NCBI RefSeq assembly: GCF_017591425.1
Contig: NW_024464918.1
Coordinates: 5,888,001-5,952,000 of the forward strand
Length of the DNA: 64,000 nucleotides
Origin: Ochotona curzoniae
Lineage: Eukaryota; Chordata; Mammalia; Lagomorpha; Ochotonidae
Direction: 5' to 3'
Below the pieces are notes generated by a model that did not search any database, was not told the DNA's origin, and saw nothing but the letters and a program-made list of their open reading frames with translations. This document shows, in pieces, positions 20,660-32,395 of the stretch (the first letter of the stretch is position 1; each line of letters opens with the position of its first letter). Made by a program: the position numbers and the translations under genes.

Positions 20660-22655
20660 CATCCGTGTAATGTGTCCTTGGGGTCATTGCTGCCACTGCC
20701 CAACTACCATTCCCCAACTGCAAGCGATGCACCAGAAAAGCACCTGTTTGGGCGAGCTGGGAGAAGCGATGGTCAGGAAGGGCTGGACTCAGTACCTGGC
20801 ACACTGGAGCCCTTCACAAATAGCGAAGGCAAGGGGACAAAGCTGTTATTCCCATTTGTTTACTTTAGACCCCATCCAGCCGGGAGGTTTCAATGCTTGC
20901 TCTACATTCGCACCTCCTACCCCACTTCCCAGGTGTCCAGAATGAAATCCCTGACAATTCAGCTCAGCAGTGCCCAACACCCGCTTGCCCCAGCCCCACC
21001 TCCCACCACTCCTCTCTGCCCTGTCCCTGGCTGGCCGCTGAGTCCAGGCTGGTCTCTGTTCCATAAAAAGGGATTATGGTTGAAGTGCTTTATATCTTTT
21101 CCATGGGCATGTTGCTTTGTGGTCTCTTTAAATAAGGAATGCATTTTATTTATTTGTTTTTTGAGGGTGTTTTTGGTTTTTTTTTTTTGTGTGTGTGTGT
21201 GGTGGTGGTGGTAGGGAGGGGGTTAGATTTTCATGGAGCATTTTTGGCCTGTATTTTTTCTTTCAGTGCTCATTCCTTCTATCTGCCTCTAAATATCTCT
21301 TCTTACTGACTTCCAGTGTCTGCCTGTCTCTGTTACTGCTTTTACTTGAAACAGCTGTATTTACTAGCAAGCTCCACCCTCCTTATGTAAGGTGGTCTTA
21401 ACCCTTTTTAGAACTGCTGAAAAGAGACTGAAAGCAAGGAGGGAATGGAGACAGGCTTTCCCTGAAAGCTTGTCAGGAATGGCGAGACAGCCCTGGCTGT
21501 ATGGCACTGATGCCAACTTTCCTAGGCTCGCTCTTATTCGCAATGCCCATTCTTAAATCTACATCAGCCTTTCCCAGGTGAGAAGCAACTCCCAGGTGCC
21601 TCTGTGGCCCTGCTCTGCAAACCAGGGTTGTGTTTTGTAGATGTTGTTACTGGGCTGCTCATGGCTGTAGTGTCTCCTTCATGCTTGTGGTCTTGCTGAT
21701 TGGGTTGGCTGTGTCGCACTTACAACTGGGAAGGACTGGGAAAGGAAAGTGTGGTCTTAAGACCTCCATATTGGGTAGAGAGGAGATAGATAAGGTGTGG
21801 ACCACCGAGCCAGGCAAGGCATAGATAATGGTTCCACCACCCAGGAGCTGGGTGACCCCAGTGGCTGCCTCAATAAGACAGAAATAATCAAGCTAGACTG
21901 TGCAGTCTCCTGGGATGTGGGAGTTACGGTGATAACTCACCTAGGCTGCCTGGAGTGTGGTGCACCCTCCACATACTTCCCTGTCATCGTTGTTATCAGA
22001 ACTCTTCTCATTGGAGTGAGGACTGACTTGGAAAATAAAGACTTTTCAGGGTTGGAAGGGAGCCAGGAGAGCCTTTGTTGGCCACCAGCCTCATTGAGGC
22101 AGAAGTGATCAACTTCTTTGCTCAGTGGCATCTAGTGTTGAAGCATTCACTTCTCCCCAGAGCAGTTTACTTAGAACAGCAAACAGCTATCCTGATGGGA
22201 CATTTTTCCTTGGTTGGGGGTTCAACACGCCCTGTGTCAATTGTTGTTTTAAAGAGCAGATGTAATCCTTTCTAAAATTTTTTAACAAAGGACACATTTT
22301 CAACAACCTTATTGCCCTTGTGTTTGTTACCACTCAAGGCTTCTCTATTCTTCTGTCAATCTTTCTAATTATTATAAATCATCCTGTATGTGCTGGTGTT
22401 GGGGCATAGGCCCAAATTCCCATTCCTGGATCTGTTCTATGCATAATTCCTAAGGTTCAGTGGCCCTTGCCCAAAATGCTTGAGACTACAGGGTTTGCAA
22501 TTACAGATTTCTTCTTAATATTTGCATATATATAATGAGCTTTCTTGGAGATAAGGCCCAAATCTAAACACGTAATCATTTTTCACATACTCCTTCAACA
22601 TATGACATGAACCTAATTTATTCTAAATAATTTTGTGCATGAAACAGGTTTTTTT
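20660..22655. other. Intron block without recognised transposons
   Basis: Contains a GT/GGT simple repeat at 21189-21212. The 190-codon frame near 20642-21214 ends in low-complexity Cys/Val/Trp-rich sequence and is not gene-like. No other signal seen. Confidence 0.4.
21189..21212. repeat. (GT)n(GGT)n simple repeat
   Basis: Six GT units followed by four GGT units, preceded by a T run (21178-21188). Confidence 0.9.
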
Positions 22656-22659
22656 TCCC

Positions 22660-22977
22660 TGAAATGTTTATTTATTTTTATTTGAAAGGCAGATTTTATA
22701 GAGAAGGAGAGGGAAAAAGAGATGCTGGTTTACTCCTCAAATGGCCACAGTGCCCAGAGCTGACTTGATTTGAAATAAGGAACCTGGAGCTTCTCCAGGT
22801 TTCCCACATGGATTCAGGGGCTTAAGGACTTGGATCCACCCTCCACCATATGGCCACCCAGGCCATAGGCAGGGTGATGGATCAGAAGTGGAGCAGCCAG
22901 GGCTCAGCTCAGCGCCTGTATGGAATGTCTGCACTACAAGCTAAGGATTAGCTTATGCAGCCACTGTGCCAGCTTTC
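22660..22977 (-). repeat. CSINE, complete antisense copy
   Basis: Reversed tail TTTATTTTTATTTGAAAGGC, body AGAAGTGGAGCAGCCAGGG, head side GCCACTGTGCCAGC. Moderately diverged, of the type shared with rabbit. Confidence 0.8.
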
Positions 22978-23284
22978 TGTGAAACGGTTTAACAGCATGG
23001 AATTTTCTAGAAGAGGTGTCACATAGGCACTCAAAATGTTTTGAATTTTGGAGTGTTTTAGATTTGGGATTTTTGAACTAGGAACTCTCAGTGTGTGTTA
23101 GGCGGAAACCTCCTCACTATCTTATTTGGCCAGATGCCTTTTGGTGAGCCAGCTGTGCCCCTCGCTGGCTCAGCTGATCTGGTTCACCTCCTGTCTTCCC
23201 CATATCCTGGGCCTTCCTCACAGTTATCTTGCTCTTCCCCATCCCTGGAGGTGAAGCTTGTGGAGTCTAAGTGAAACACTTTGT

Positions 23285-23725
23285 ATTTGTCCTAATTAAG
23301 TTTTGGCAAATCGTTCCATTTCATCAGCTTTTCAGGAACACTTTCTATTTTGATTTCCTCTTCTAGCAAATGAAGTACTCCTTTCTCCATCTTCTACTAT
23401 TTATTTTCACTGCCATTTTAGTGAGCTTGCCCTCTGGATCTTTAGCCAAGCTGTCAATATAATCAGCAGAGTGGTGACTGCCTTTTCCAATGTATTCCTG
23501 TGATCTGGGCTTGAATTTCATTATTGTCCTATTCTTTCTGGCTGAGGTGGATAAAAATCTTGAGGTCTCATTGACCTAAAGCACATTTTTGCTCTAGGGT
23601 TCCATTGTTTTCTGTTCTCTCTGGAATAACTTCCTTTCAATGCTAATTCTTCAGTTTGCTGAATGTTCTCTAAGCTTTCTGGGTTTCTCCTGGAACTTCT
23701 CATCATGACTTTAACTACATCCTCA
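23285..23725 (-). pseudogene. Probable pseudogene of an unidentified protein
   Basis: On the reverse strand, three protein-like segments follow one another in different frames. The first (about 23706 to 23521, 61 codons) contains RSMRPQDFYPPQPERIGQ. The second (about 23520 to 23375) contains SADYIDSLAKDPEGKLTK. The third (about 23380 to 23292) contains LLEEEIKIESVPEKLMKW and ends in a stop. Their charged, balanced residue use is unlike the shadow frames elsewhere. At least two frameshifts separate them, so the locus cannot make a full protein. No intron boundaries are evident between segments, which favours a processed copy, but no poly(A) tail is visible at the low-coordinate end. I do not recognise the parent gene. 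It could instead be an exon of an old inserted element. Confidence 0.45.
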
Positions 23726-23889
23726 TCCTGTTAGGTGGGTCTTAGAAGTCCCAACATCATGCGATGTGGAGTATTGTCAGGGCTACATGGATATGTCTGT
23801 GTGTCATTCTCTCTTAGGAACTATTTTAGCCTGGGGGAATTGGGACGTTTTCTCTATAACAGAGTTCAGGTAGCTTTGGGTTTGTGAAC

Positions 23890-24216
23890 AAAATAATTCA
23901 TTTTGGCCCAGCACAGTGGCCTAGTGGCTAAAGTTCTTGCCTTGGACACACCTGGATCCCATATGGGCACTGATTCTAATCCCAGAGGCCCCGCTTCCCA
24001 TCCAGCTCCCTGTTTGTGGCCTAGGAAAGCAGTGGAGGACAGCCCAAACCCTTGGGACCCTGCACCCACATGGGAGACCTGGAGGAAGTTCCTGGCTCCT
24101 GGCTTCGGATTGGCTCAGCTCCGGCCATTGCTGTCACCTGGAAATGGAAGATCTTCCTCTCTGTATATCTGCCTTTCCAATGAAAATGGATAAATCTTTT
24201 AAAAAAAAATAATTCA
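23890..24216 (+). mobile_element. Young pika-type CSINE with target-site duplication
   Basis: The full-length SINE runs from GGCCCAGCACAGTGGCCTAG (23905) to its A-rich tail (24201-24209). It is flanked by an 11-base direct repeat AAAATAATTCA at 23890-23900 and 24206-24216, the mark of L1-driven insertion. It is one of the best preserved copies here and the clearest indicator of the host lineage. Confidence 0.93.
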
Positions 24217-27130
24217 CCTTACCATCTTGGGTGTGGATTGGCATGAGGCAGATTTACTTGAGTAGTTACGGGAGCAGATGTGATAGACAATGAGGGGTAG
24301 AAGACTGAGGCCACACATTCCCCCAAACCTCTGTACATGGCAGCACCAATCTCATTGATTGGATGCTTGTTTGCGCTTGGTCTTAACCATGGGTCTCTTC
24401 TAGCGTTGGTAACCTTAAAATGAACATCACAGCATCTTGATCCTGAGCTTTTCCTGGCTCCTGTCTTAACCCTACAAGGTTGGCTTCTTGCTCTGTTTGG
24501 TTGTGACTTGGGACTGTCACTGTTTTTGAGTCCTACGTCCTGATTCTGAACTTCAAGAGCATCTTCATGGCTTGGATCTTCCTTGGAAACCCGAAAATCA
24601 ACAACTAACTTGCGGCTCTGTCCTAGAAGCAGCCATGGTCTTCACATTCATGGCCCTCTATAATTGGATATTTTGTTTGTTTGCTGGTTTGTTTTGCTTT
24701 AAGTGTGAGATTTCCATGGGTTCTGATGTTTTGAAATGCCTCCTAAACTCAGTGCTTACGTGAATGCCTTTGTGAGCTTAGCCCAATGACTGATCTCTCT
24801 CCACAAAGCCATGTCTCTGGGAAAGGATCAGGATATATTTTAGCATATTTTAGGGCCCTGAAAAGCTTTTCTTAGAGTTATTCATGTCTTTGAACTCTCA
24901 CTGCAGTGTTCTTTGTCACATAACAAGATACATCTTTTACAGATGCTGTGTAGCCACATGCAAGCCATGTTCATAACCCAGTCATGTGGAGTTTGGGGGA
25001 CTTTTTGTCTCTTCGGGTAATTAATAAGTGACAGTGTCTGCCAAATAAGGGAATCCATGAGGAATGAAGTTATTTAAAGGAGCTATTCTTTCCATGTCTA
25101 CCACAATGAATAAAGCAAGTGAAATGTCCTCATAACTATAACAGCTCAAAATAATATGAAAATCAGAATTACTGTCCCTCCCTGTCAGATAACTGACAAG
25201 GCTAAGGCTTCTATGCTAGGTTCAGAAGGGAGATTGATGGAAATAAGGAAAATGCTAGAACTGTAGAGGAACTAGCATTAAGCCTTCAGAAATCAGAGAT
25301 GAAAACACGTTTCACTCAGCCCTCACAGTGGGCACAAATGTCTAGAAAAACCTCACATGTCATAAAAAATAGTACAAGTGGAATTTAAAAAAAAAAACTC
25401 ATGGGGAAAATATTAATCTGAAAACAATTGTATCCAAGAAGCATTCAAGTATGCCTCCACAGCTAGCTGGCAAACAGCACAAGTTCTGCATTTTATTAGA
25501 GTCCCAACTCTGCATAGAACACTGACCTTATTTGAGAAGCATTTCATAAACATCGACACACAGTGCAGTGGCGTCCGAGTCCAGGAGGAGGTACAAGGAC
25601 CTCCTTGGGGAGGCCAGCGGCCCCGTCCCACCCGCCCTTGCTGCACTGTAACTGAACCATGGGAATGATGCTGTTTTCTGGAGGTGGTAATTCCCTGATT
25701 CCTCTTTGTGGTTTAATGAAGTAGGAAGGGGCTTTTCCCGGGAGAAAGCAAGGGAGTTGGGGCCTCCAGGATGAAACGTGTCCTTAGGACAGGTTGTCTA
25801 AGAGTGGATCATGGAGAAGACTCTTTGCTGGAGACAAGGGTCTGACAACATTTCCTTTGGAAATGGAGGTACCTTTTTTTCTTTTTTCTTTTCTTTTCTC
25901 TTTTTTTTTTTTTTTTTTTTTGAGATCCTGCCTGATGCATGGAGACCTAGGAAGTGAGTATGTTGGGTAACTCTTGGCAATATCCACCTGGTTCTCTGGA
26001 ATGCAGGACTGTGACTTTGCAACAGCCCTGAGAAACACATTCTATGCCATCCCCTCTTCCTACAAGCCATCCCTTTCCCTTCCATCTGCTGCCAGTTTAC
26101 TAGATCTGAATGTCTGCCACTGGACTTGGTTCTGTTCCTTCCGCCTCTCATTTCCTTCCCTGGCTAAGAGCTTTCCAGGTTTTTGAAGTAGCTTTGCAGT
26201 TCATCTGGTTTAACCATCCCCACCCCATCGCCCCTCCAACTCACCTTGAATGGTACCTTCGAGATGTAATAGCAGGTGACCCCAGCTTTCTGGGACTGAT
26301 CACGCTCCTGAGTAGTCTGTTTTGCCTTTGTCTCAGCTTCATTCACAGATTTGGCTCCTGAGTCATTATGACTGAAATGGGAGGAAGCCCTATGCCCACC
26401 TGGGAAGTGGGGGCAGGGCTGAGGGTGCAGAGCAGGGGTGGTAGTAGAGGGACCAAGTCCACTGAAGAGAATGTGAGAACCAGAAGGAGAGGTGCCAAGT
26501 GGAGAATTGGGGACCGTGGCTCAAGCCCTGAGGGCTCTCAGCACCAAAGCTCTAGCTTGTTTAGGATCTAGAGAGGAAAGATTCCAGATGAGGAAGAGGG
26601 TGGGGGAAGGAGAGGAGTCCTGGAAAGGAGGGGTGGCTCCTTGCTTCTCGGTAGCCCGGGGTGACTCAGTTCCCCACCTGCAGCCCTTCTCATTACTTCA
26701 CACCACAAGATGGTATCCTATCTGCCCTGGTGACTCCGTGTAGGCATGCCGTCTCATACTTCTTGAAACATGTCCCATAGGCTTCTCCCTTGCTACACTC
26801 CCTCCTTGTATATTCTAGAAATTCTGCAAAGCCCTAAATCTGTTCTGTGTTCATTCCTGACTAGAGCTGCATGCTGATTGGAGTAAAATTCAGCCAGGAA
26901 GCTCTTGTCCCGCCCTTCAAACAAGAAACATTCCCTTCCAGGAAGACTGAGCCACGGATCTCTTTGTCTTGGTTGCTAACGAACAAAGAGGCCTCGTCGG
27001 AAAACAGCGTTTCATGAGCAGAGCAGAGCTGATAGCACCTCTTGCCAAATGTGGCTGTGTGTAGTTTTGTGGGGAGGGGGAAACAGCTTTAAGAGGAAGG
27101 CTGAGGGAGGTGGCTCGGGGGAATTTTTAG
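24217..27130. other. Intron block, mostly unique
   Basis: Includes a 46-base T/C-rich tract (25874-25921) beside unique sequence. Frames of 60-117 codons in 25413-26743 carry lysine or serine runs from simple sequence and no domain. Nothing else recognised. Confidence 0.4.
25874..25921. repeat. Poly-pyrimidine (T-rich) tract
   Basis: Long T runs broken by single C residues, with a pure T run of about 21 at its end. Confidence 0.9.
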
Positions 27131-27139
27131 TAACTGCAG

Positions 27140-27300
27140 CATGGCGGAGTGGAAAGAATGCTTGCCTGGGAATTTGGAGACCTGGCTGTGCCTCTGACGC
27201 ACTGTGTGACCTTGGACAAGTCACTTGACCTCTCTGGGCCTCAGTTTCCTCTTTGAGGAGGACTAGACTGGAAGATCTCCAAGGATCCTTGAAGCCCCAT
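27140..27300 (+). repeat. MIR, well preserved
   Basis: CACTGTGTGACCTTGGACAAG, then TGACCTCTCTGGGCCTCAG and TTTCCTCTTTGAGGAGG: the clearest MIR in the window, including the core domain and upstream tRNA-derived part. Confidence 0.85.
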
Positions 27301-27784
27301 GCATCCTCACTTCTGGGGGTTGGGGGCCTGGGATTTGGGGTTTAGGCCTGAGCCAATATCCAGCTAACCCAAGAGAGTCTCTGGAGGCGAAAGAGAGGCC
27401 AGGACAGCTGCTTCAGGGAGGGACTGGTCCTTGATTAAGGCTGAAATAATTAGCTCAGCTCCACAGTAAGCCTTCTGAAATTAAGAAAGAAAAAAGACAT
27501 TTCGTTTCAAAAATAGCAGTCAGTGTTTCTTAAAACTGATCAGCTTGGAGCTGGGTAAGTTTTCTACAAAGACATAATTTTCCTTCTTGTAAAGCAGAGC
27601 GGGGAGAGGGGGTGGGGGGCGGTACAGAGGGTGGCTGGAGTTAGTGTGACCTGGGCTGCAGTGCCATCACCAGCTAAGCCATCTAGAGGGTGTTGCGTTG
27701 TTGGGATGCTGGGAGGATAAGAGGAAGGAATGCATGTTAGGTTTACAGGACTGTCCCCGACATTAAAAAGCCATTCAAAGAGTT

Positions 27785-28150
27785 GTTATTTTGGCTACCT
27801 TTGGCTGCTGAACAAGTCACCTCAAAACTTGGCGTGCAAAGGCAACGGCAGTTTGATTTTGCTTCGTGGCTCTCTTGTCTAAGAGGACACAGGTTGGGAA
27901 GGACAGATTCTCCCGGCTCCATCATGTGTGAGGAAGTGGCTGCAAAGCCTTGCATGACCAGGGGAGACTTGAATGGTTGAGTGCTGGAGTCACCTGCAAG
28001 CTGGTCACTTCCCTGGCTGGTGTGTGGGCTGGGATCACTGGAAGGGTGGCTCCACTGGACAGTTGACCAGAGTGCCTGCCCACCCCCGTCCCGTGTGACT
28101 TCTTCCTGTGGCTTGAACCTTCTCACAGTGTGGTGCCTTTGGCAGAGTAG
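27785..28150 (+). repeat. Ancient interspersed repeat, family not named
   Basis: GAACAAGTCACCTCAAAACTT and later GGGATCACTGGAAGGGTGGC resemble an old eutherian repeat whose consensus includes AACAAATCACCCCAAAACTT. I cannot assign the name with confidence. The 188-codon reverse frame over this block is a by-product. Confidence 0.4.
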
Positions 28151-28659
28151 ACTGCCAAGAAGAGGTGTGTGAAACTTCCTGAGCAGCTCAGACGTTGGGG
28201 GACTTTCATGAGCTAGCCACAGCACAGTGTCCCTTGTGCGACACTCTGTACAAGCTAGTCCAAGGGTCAGGATCTTCTCTCCAAGGAAGAGATCTCTGAG
28301 GAATTGCAATGATGTTTGACGATCTCCTTGGCCTTATAATTATTGGTATTATTTTCTGTACTGTGGGATTAAATCTCATCATGAGATTAAATTCTTGAGG
28401 ATAGAACTGTGCACTTTTTTTAAAGAACTGTGGTGTAATGCATGTAAAAATATGACATAGTCAACACATTGCTTTTCAAAAATGATATTGGATTGGATAG
28501 GAGGCAGATTTGGTAGAAAAACCTTAAGCTTCGTGGTCAGATATGTGGATTTGAATATCCAGCTTCAAAATGTGTCCTTCTGCAAATTCCTTGCCTTTCA
28601 TAAAAGCAAAACAGACAAACAAACAACAACAGCCATGGAGATAAGAATTATCAGAAGAA

Positions 28660-28978
28660 TATGGGATACGGGGGTGGCTGTTTGGGGCACTGCAAATTAA
28701 GCTGTTGCTTCAGATGCCTAGTTCCATGCCTGGCTCACAGCCTGATTTTTGCACTTGCAGTTGACCTTTCTGCTGATGTATTCTGGGAGGTGGCAGGTTA
28801 GGGTTTAAGAACTTGGGCTCCTGCCACCCGTATGGGAGACCTGTCCCAGCAGGGCTCAGAGCTCCTGACTTCAGCCTCATCCCACTCCAGCTGTTGCAGA
28901 CTACCGGGCAGTTAACCAGTGAATGAAATATACTTCTTCTCTCTTTGTCATTGCCTCTCTGTTGTTTTGCTTTTTAAG
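28660..28978 (+). repeat. CSINE, old copy
   Basis: TATGGGAGACCTGTCCCAGC, GCTCCTGACTTCAGCC and a CTTCTTCTCTCTTTGTC tail region. Highly diverged in the head. Confidence 0.65.
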
Positions 28979-29183
28979 CAGATGAGTGTAGCAAACTTTT
29001 TAAAATGAATGTTTAGAAATGAGCATTCAAAGAAAAGAGTTTGGGAGACTATATACCAAATACTCAATGCACAGTTGGCATTCAGCCTAAATGACCGAGG
29101 GTGGATGTTGTGGTGCCGTGGGTAGAGCTGCCTGTGATGCTGACATTTGCACAGGCACTGGTTCTATACTGGGTGTTCTACTT

Positions 29184-29516
29184 ATTTAAAAGATTTATTT
29201 TATTTATATTGGAAAGTCAGATATACAGGAAGGAGGAGAGACAGGGAGGAAGATCTTCTGTCCGCTGACCCACTTCCCAAATGGCTGCAATGGCTGGAGC
29301 TGAGCCAATCAGAAGCCAGGAGCCCGGAGCTGCTTCTGGGTCTCCCAAGCAGGTACAGGGTCCCAAGGCGTTGGGCTGTCCTCCACTGCTTTTCAGACCA
29401 CAAGCAGGTGGCTGGATGGAAGCAAGGTTGCCAGGATTGGAACCAGCACCCATATGAGATCCCAGCACTTGCAAGGTGAGGACTTTTATCCGCTAGGCTA
29501 TTGCACTGGGCCCCCA
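29184..29516 (-). mobile_element. Pika-type CSINE inserted into an older SINE
   Basis: A complete reversed copy, from the AAGATTTATTTTATTTATA tail to the head complement CTAGGCTATTGCACTGGGCC. A near-perfect direct repeat, TTCTACTT (29176-29183) and TTCCACTT (29517-29524), flanks it as a target-site duplication with one later mutation. Confidence 0.87.
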
Positions 29517-29684
29517 TTCCACTTTTGATTCAGATGTCTGCTAATGCACCTTGGAAAAGTGAAAGATGATCTAATTATTTGGGCACCTACCACTATGTGG
29601 GAGACCTAGAAGAAGACCCCAGCTCTTGGCTTCTGGCTGTGGCCTGGCCCAGTTCTGGCCATCACAGCCATCTGGGGATTAAAG

Positions 29685-29685
<1 letters not shown>

Positions 29686-29781
<96 letters not shown>

Positions 29782-29800
29782 TTCTCTCTCTCTCTCTCTA
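29686..29800. repeat. Compound (TCTA)n(TTTC)n(TC)n microsatellite
   Basis: About ten TCTA units, then about fourteen TTTC units, then a TC run. Its pure length suggests it is polymorphic. Confidence 0.97.
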
Positions 29801-29841
29801 GCTTGGGCTTTCAAATAAGTTGAATAAATATCTTTTAAAAA

Positions 29842-30690
29842 TTAAATTATTGTTACTGGGAGATGGTATAACACTGTGGTCAGCACTCAAAAGCTTGAAT
29901 CAGACAGAACTGGTTTCAAATCCCATCACTTTCAGCGCCACATATCTCCTGCCTTCGCTGGCCGTTTCCCATCTCACTGACATGTAGCTGGGCGTACTGT
30001 AGTTCTTGCTGTTGATCTGCTCTTGCTGGTGCCTCTTTGGGGAGCAGTGTTGTTCTGTGTCCCTGGGGTCTGAGGCTGTAAGGAACCATTGATAGCTTCT
30101 ATTGCTCTTCCTGAAGAGACCCCCAAAGCCCCCATATTGTCTTTTCTTTTATTCTTTTTGTATTGAGTGTAGATACTCTGCTGGGAGGCTTTGACATTGT
30201 CCTTAGAAAAATGTACAAACTCACAGTATTTTGGAAATCATTCCACAGCCAACTTCCATCTTGGTGATTGCTATTGCATAGGCTTCTGGGAGTTCAGCGG
30301 GTTTCACTGTGTGCCTGTGGGACTGCCTCTCACCTTCCCGCTCTGCTCAGATCCCAGCAGGTTAGGAAAGTGCTGTTGGCCTTTAGCTGTCTGGGATTCA
30401 GTCATTCGAGATGCAGCCTTGCTTATGTTGCTGGAATATCATCCCATGAGATGTAGTCTGGAGGATTTGTGACAGAGATCTTGCAGAATCTCTCATCAAG
30501 GGATTAACTCATGAGCCAAGTCGGGTTGATTGGATTCTTCCTTCCTGGACCTGGAATCTTGAGCACAGGGACGGATGCAATGGATATGGTGGTGTTCTGA
30601 TTCTTCTAAGCACATTTACAAGGACTAGATCATGCCTGTCTTCCTTTTTTCCAGATGTATTCTTAAGATACTTATTTTAGTGAGTTTATG
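29842..30690. other. Unique intron block
   Basis: No repeat recognised, apart from a faint MIR-like phrase near 29920. Two overlapping frames of 93 and 62 codons at 30191-30472 have no recognisable features. Confidence 0.4.
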
Positions 30691-30699
30691 CTAGAGTTG

Positions 30700-30990
30700 A
30701 AGACCCTGTTAAAATGCCTACATCCCCTATTACAGAACTTGGGTTGATAAATAGATCCCCAGCACTTGCTCCTGGCTCCAGATCCAGGGTGGGGGGTTGT
30801 GGGTGGTGAGGGTTCAGGTGTTTGCATCCTTGTCCCACTGGAAGGAAGACCTGAGCTGAGTTCTGAGCCTTTGGCTTCAGCTCCGCCCAGTTCCTGTTGT
30901 TGCAGGAATTGGGGGCAAGGAACCAATGCGTGAACGTCCTCTTTGTCTATCTTTCTGCCTCTTAAATCAATCAACACATATTTAGAGAAA
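30700..30990 (+). repeat. CSINE, old copy
   Basis: CTTGTCCCACTGGAAGGAAG, CTTTGGCTTCAGCTCCGCCC and CTTTCTGCCTCTTAAATCA; a plus-strand, strongly diverged SINE. Confidence 0.65.
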
Positions 30991-31159
30991 GAGTTTTGAT
31001 TGAATTCAAAAGTCCCTTGGAACCTCCTAGAGTTCCTTTTATTCCCTCAGGTCCAGAAACTTGCAGCCAAATAAGCCTAAATGGGCAGGCATGGCTAACA
31101 AACTTCTGCAGCAAAAGTGACATTGTTAAAGAGATTATGCACAACCTTTGGAGAAAGGT

Positions 31160-31260
31160 ATGCCAGGGTTTGGATCATAGTTTTGCCATCTACCAGCTGG
31201 GTGCCTTTAGGCAAATTCATTTTCCCCTTAGGATGCCAACATCATTGCAAAATAAGGATA
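31160..31260 (+). repeat. MIR remnant
   Basis: GCCATCTACCAGCTGGGTG, then CTTTAGGCAAATTC and GCAAAATAAGGATAA follow MIR order. Confidence 0.6.
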
Positions 31261-31271
31261 AGTCCTGAAGC

Positions 31272-31440
31272 CCTGGCTCTCAAACTTGCCTGCACATTGC
31301 AATCACCCGGGGAGATGTACTGGTTACTGGTGCCTATATCCCATCCCCAGTGACTGACTTAATGATTTTAGGCTGTTGGTTGGATGTTGGGATTTTACAA
31401 AGCTCACAGGTGTCTCTGATGTGCAGCAGTGTTTGAGGAA
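31272..31440 (+). repeat. hAT-Charlie-type DNA transposon remnant (MER5-like)
   Basis: GGCTCTCAAACTTGCCTGCA and GCAATCACCCGGGGAGATG match the left half of MER5-class elements, and the right end AGCAGTGTTTGAGG fits the mirrored terminus. Confidence 0.6.
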
Positions 31441-31879
31441 ATTGGGATAAATGAGATGCGAGATGTGAAACATTTCTCAAAGTGGAAGGATTTGTACAAG
31501 TCACTCTTCTTTCCTTTCCTTTCTTAAGGTGAACCAGAATCACTTGCCTTTGCTTCCAGCGGTTCCTTTGTTTGGAGTAGCCATAGCAATGCATGACAAC
31601 CACAGTGCAGCATAACCTTGCTTATTTATCCCATTTGAGGTGAAGGCCAATTGTAAATGTAGCCAGAATTATAGCATATACAAAAATGTGATTACTTTCA
31701 CATCCATGGAATAACTAGGGCAAGTTCAACAGTGCTTTGTGAGAACATTCTATTGAATAACTTGCTTTAATGAATAGACAAAATTGATTTATAATTACTA
31801 TGGCAACAGCAAAATGGAATAATGTCTTCTTCAGAGGCTTGGACCTAGGCCCGGGAGGATTCTCTTCCATGTCTTCCCT

Positions 31880-31940
31880 GCAACTTGCTGAGTGACCTTG
31901 GCTGAAGCAGTTCATCCGTCAAGGCCTCAGTTTCCCTAGA
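31880..31940 (+). repeat. MIR fragment
   Basis: GAGTGACCTTGGCTGAAGC then TCAAGGCCTCAGTTTCCCT: a short core-only piece. Confidence 0.5.
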
Positions 31941-32214
31941 GCTCATCTCCCAAAGTGTGCATGCGCAACAGATTTTATTTCTGAAGGCAATGTGTTGATG
32001 TGACAGTTGTTAAGACAGTGATGACAAGAGGCTGTAGGAGGGAGAATGAAAGAAGGGCCTTGAGCCTCAAAGAGGAGGTAATTATAGATGCTGGTTCTCC
32101 CACCTGCTGGATTCCTGAATATCCCATAAAAGCTGCTCATACCTCTATCTTCCTAAACAGCTTTCTGTGAACCGGATGCCAGAGGAAGCTTTTGGCTAGC
32201 CCAGTCCATGTTTC

Positions 32215-32395
32215 TCTGCCTTAGTGTTGTTGACATTTTGGGTAGTATTTGTTTTGTGGGCAACGATCCTATTTATCATCATGTATTTGGCAACTAGATT
32301 CCAATAATACCACTGTGTGGTAACAACCTCAGAATATTTCCAGACATTGCCAGAGGTGCCCTGGGGGACAAAAATCATGTCTGGGTGAGAAACAC
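32215..32395 (+). repeat. hAT-type non-autonomous DNA transposon remnant
   Basis: GTTGTTGACATTTTGGGTAG, CCAGACATTGCCAGAGG and CCCTGGGGGACAAAAATC are blocks of a common eutherian MER element ending GTTGAGAACCACTG; here the end reads GGTGAGAAACACTGA. The exact subfamily is left open. Confidence 0.6.

Larger units (their letters stand above)
29100..29840 (+). repeat. Old CSINE split by a younger SINE
   Basis: The left part (29100-29183) holds the head TGTGGTGCCGTGGGTAGAGC. The right part (29517-29840) resumes with TTGATTCAGATGTCTGCTAA, GTGGGAGACC and CTTTCAAATAAG. The intervening antisense SINE interrupts it. The CT-rich tail of this old copy has expanded into the compound microsatellite at 29686-29800. 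Confidence 0.8.

Noticed and set aside
23905..24205. tRNA-like A and B box sequence at SINE heads, as a possible tRNA gene
   Set aside because: The promoter boxes belong to the tRNA-derived head of CSINE copies; no cloverleaf or anticodon arm is preserved.
27743..28309. Minus-strand 188-codon frame
   Set aside because: Lies over an ancient interspersed repeat; no domain.
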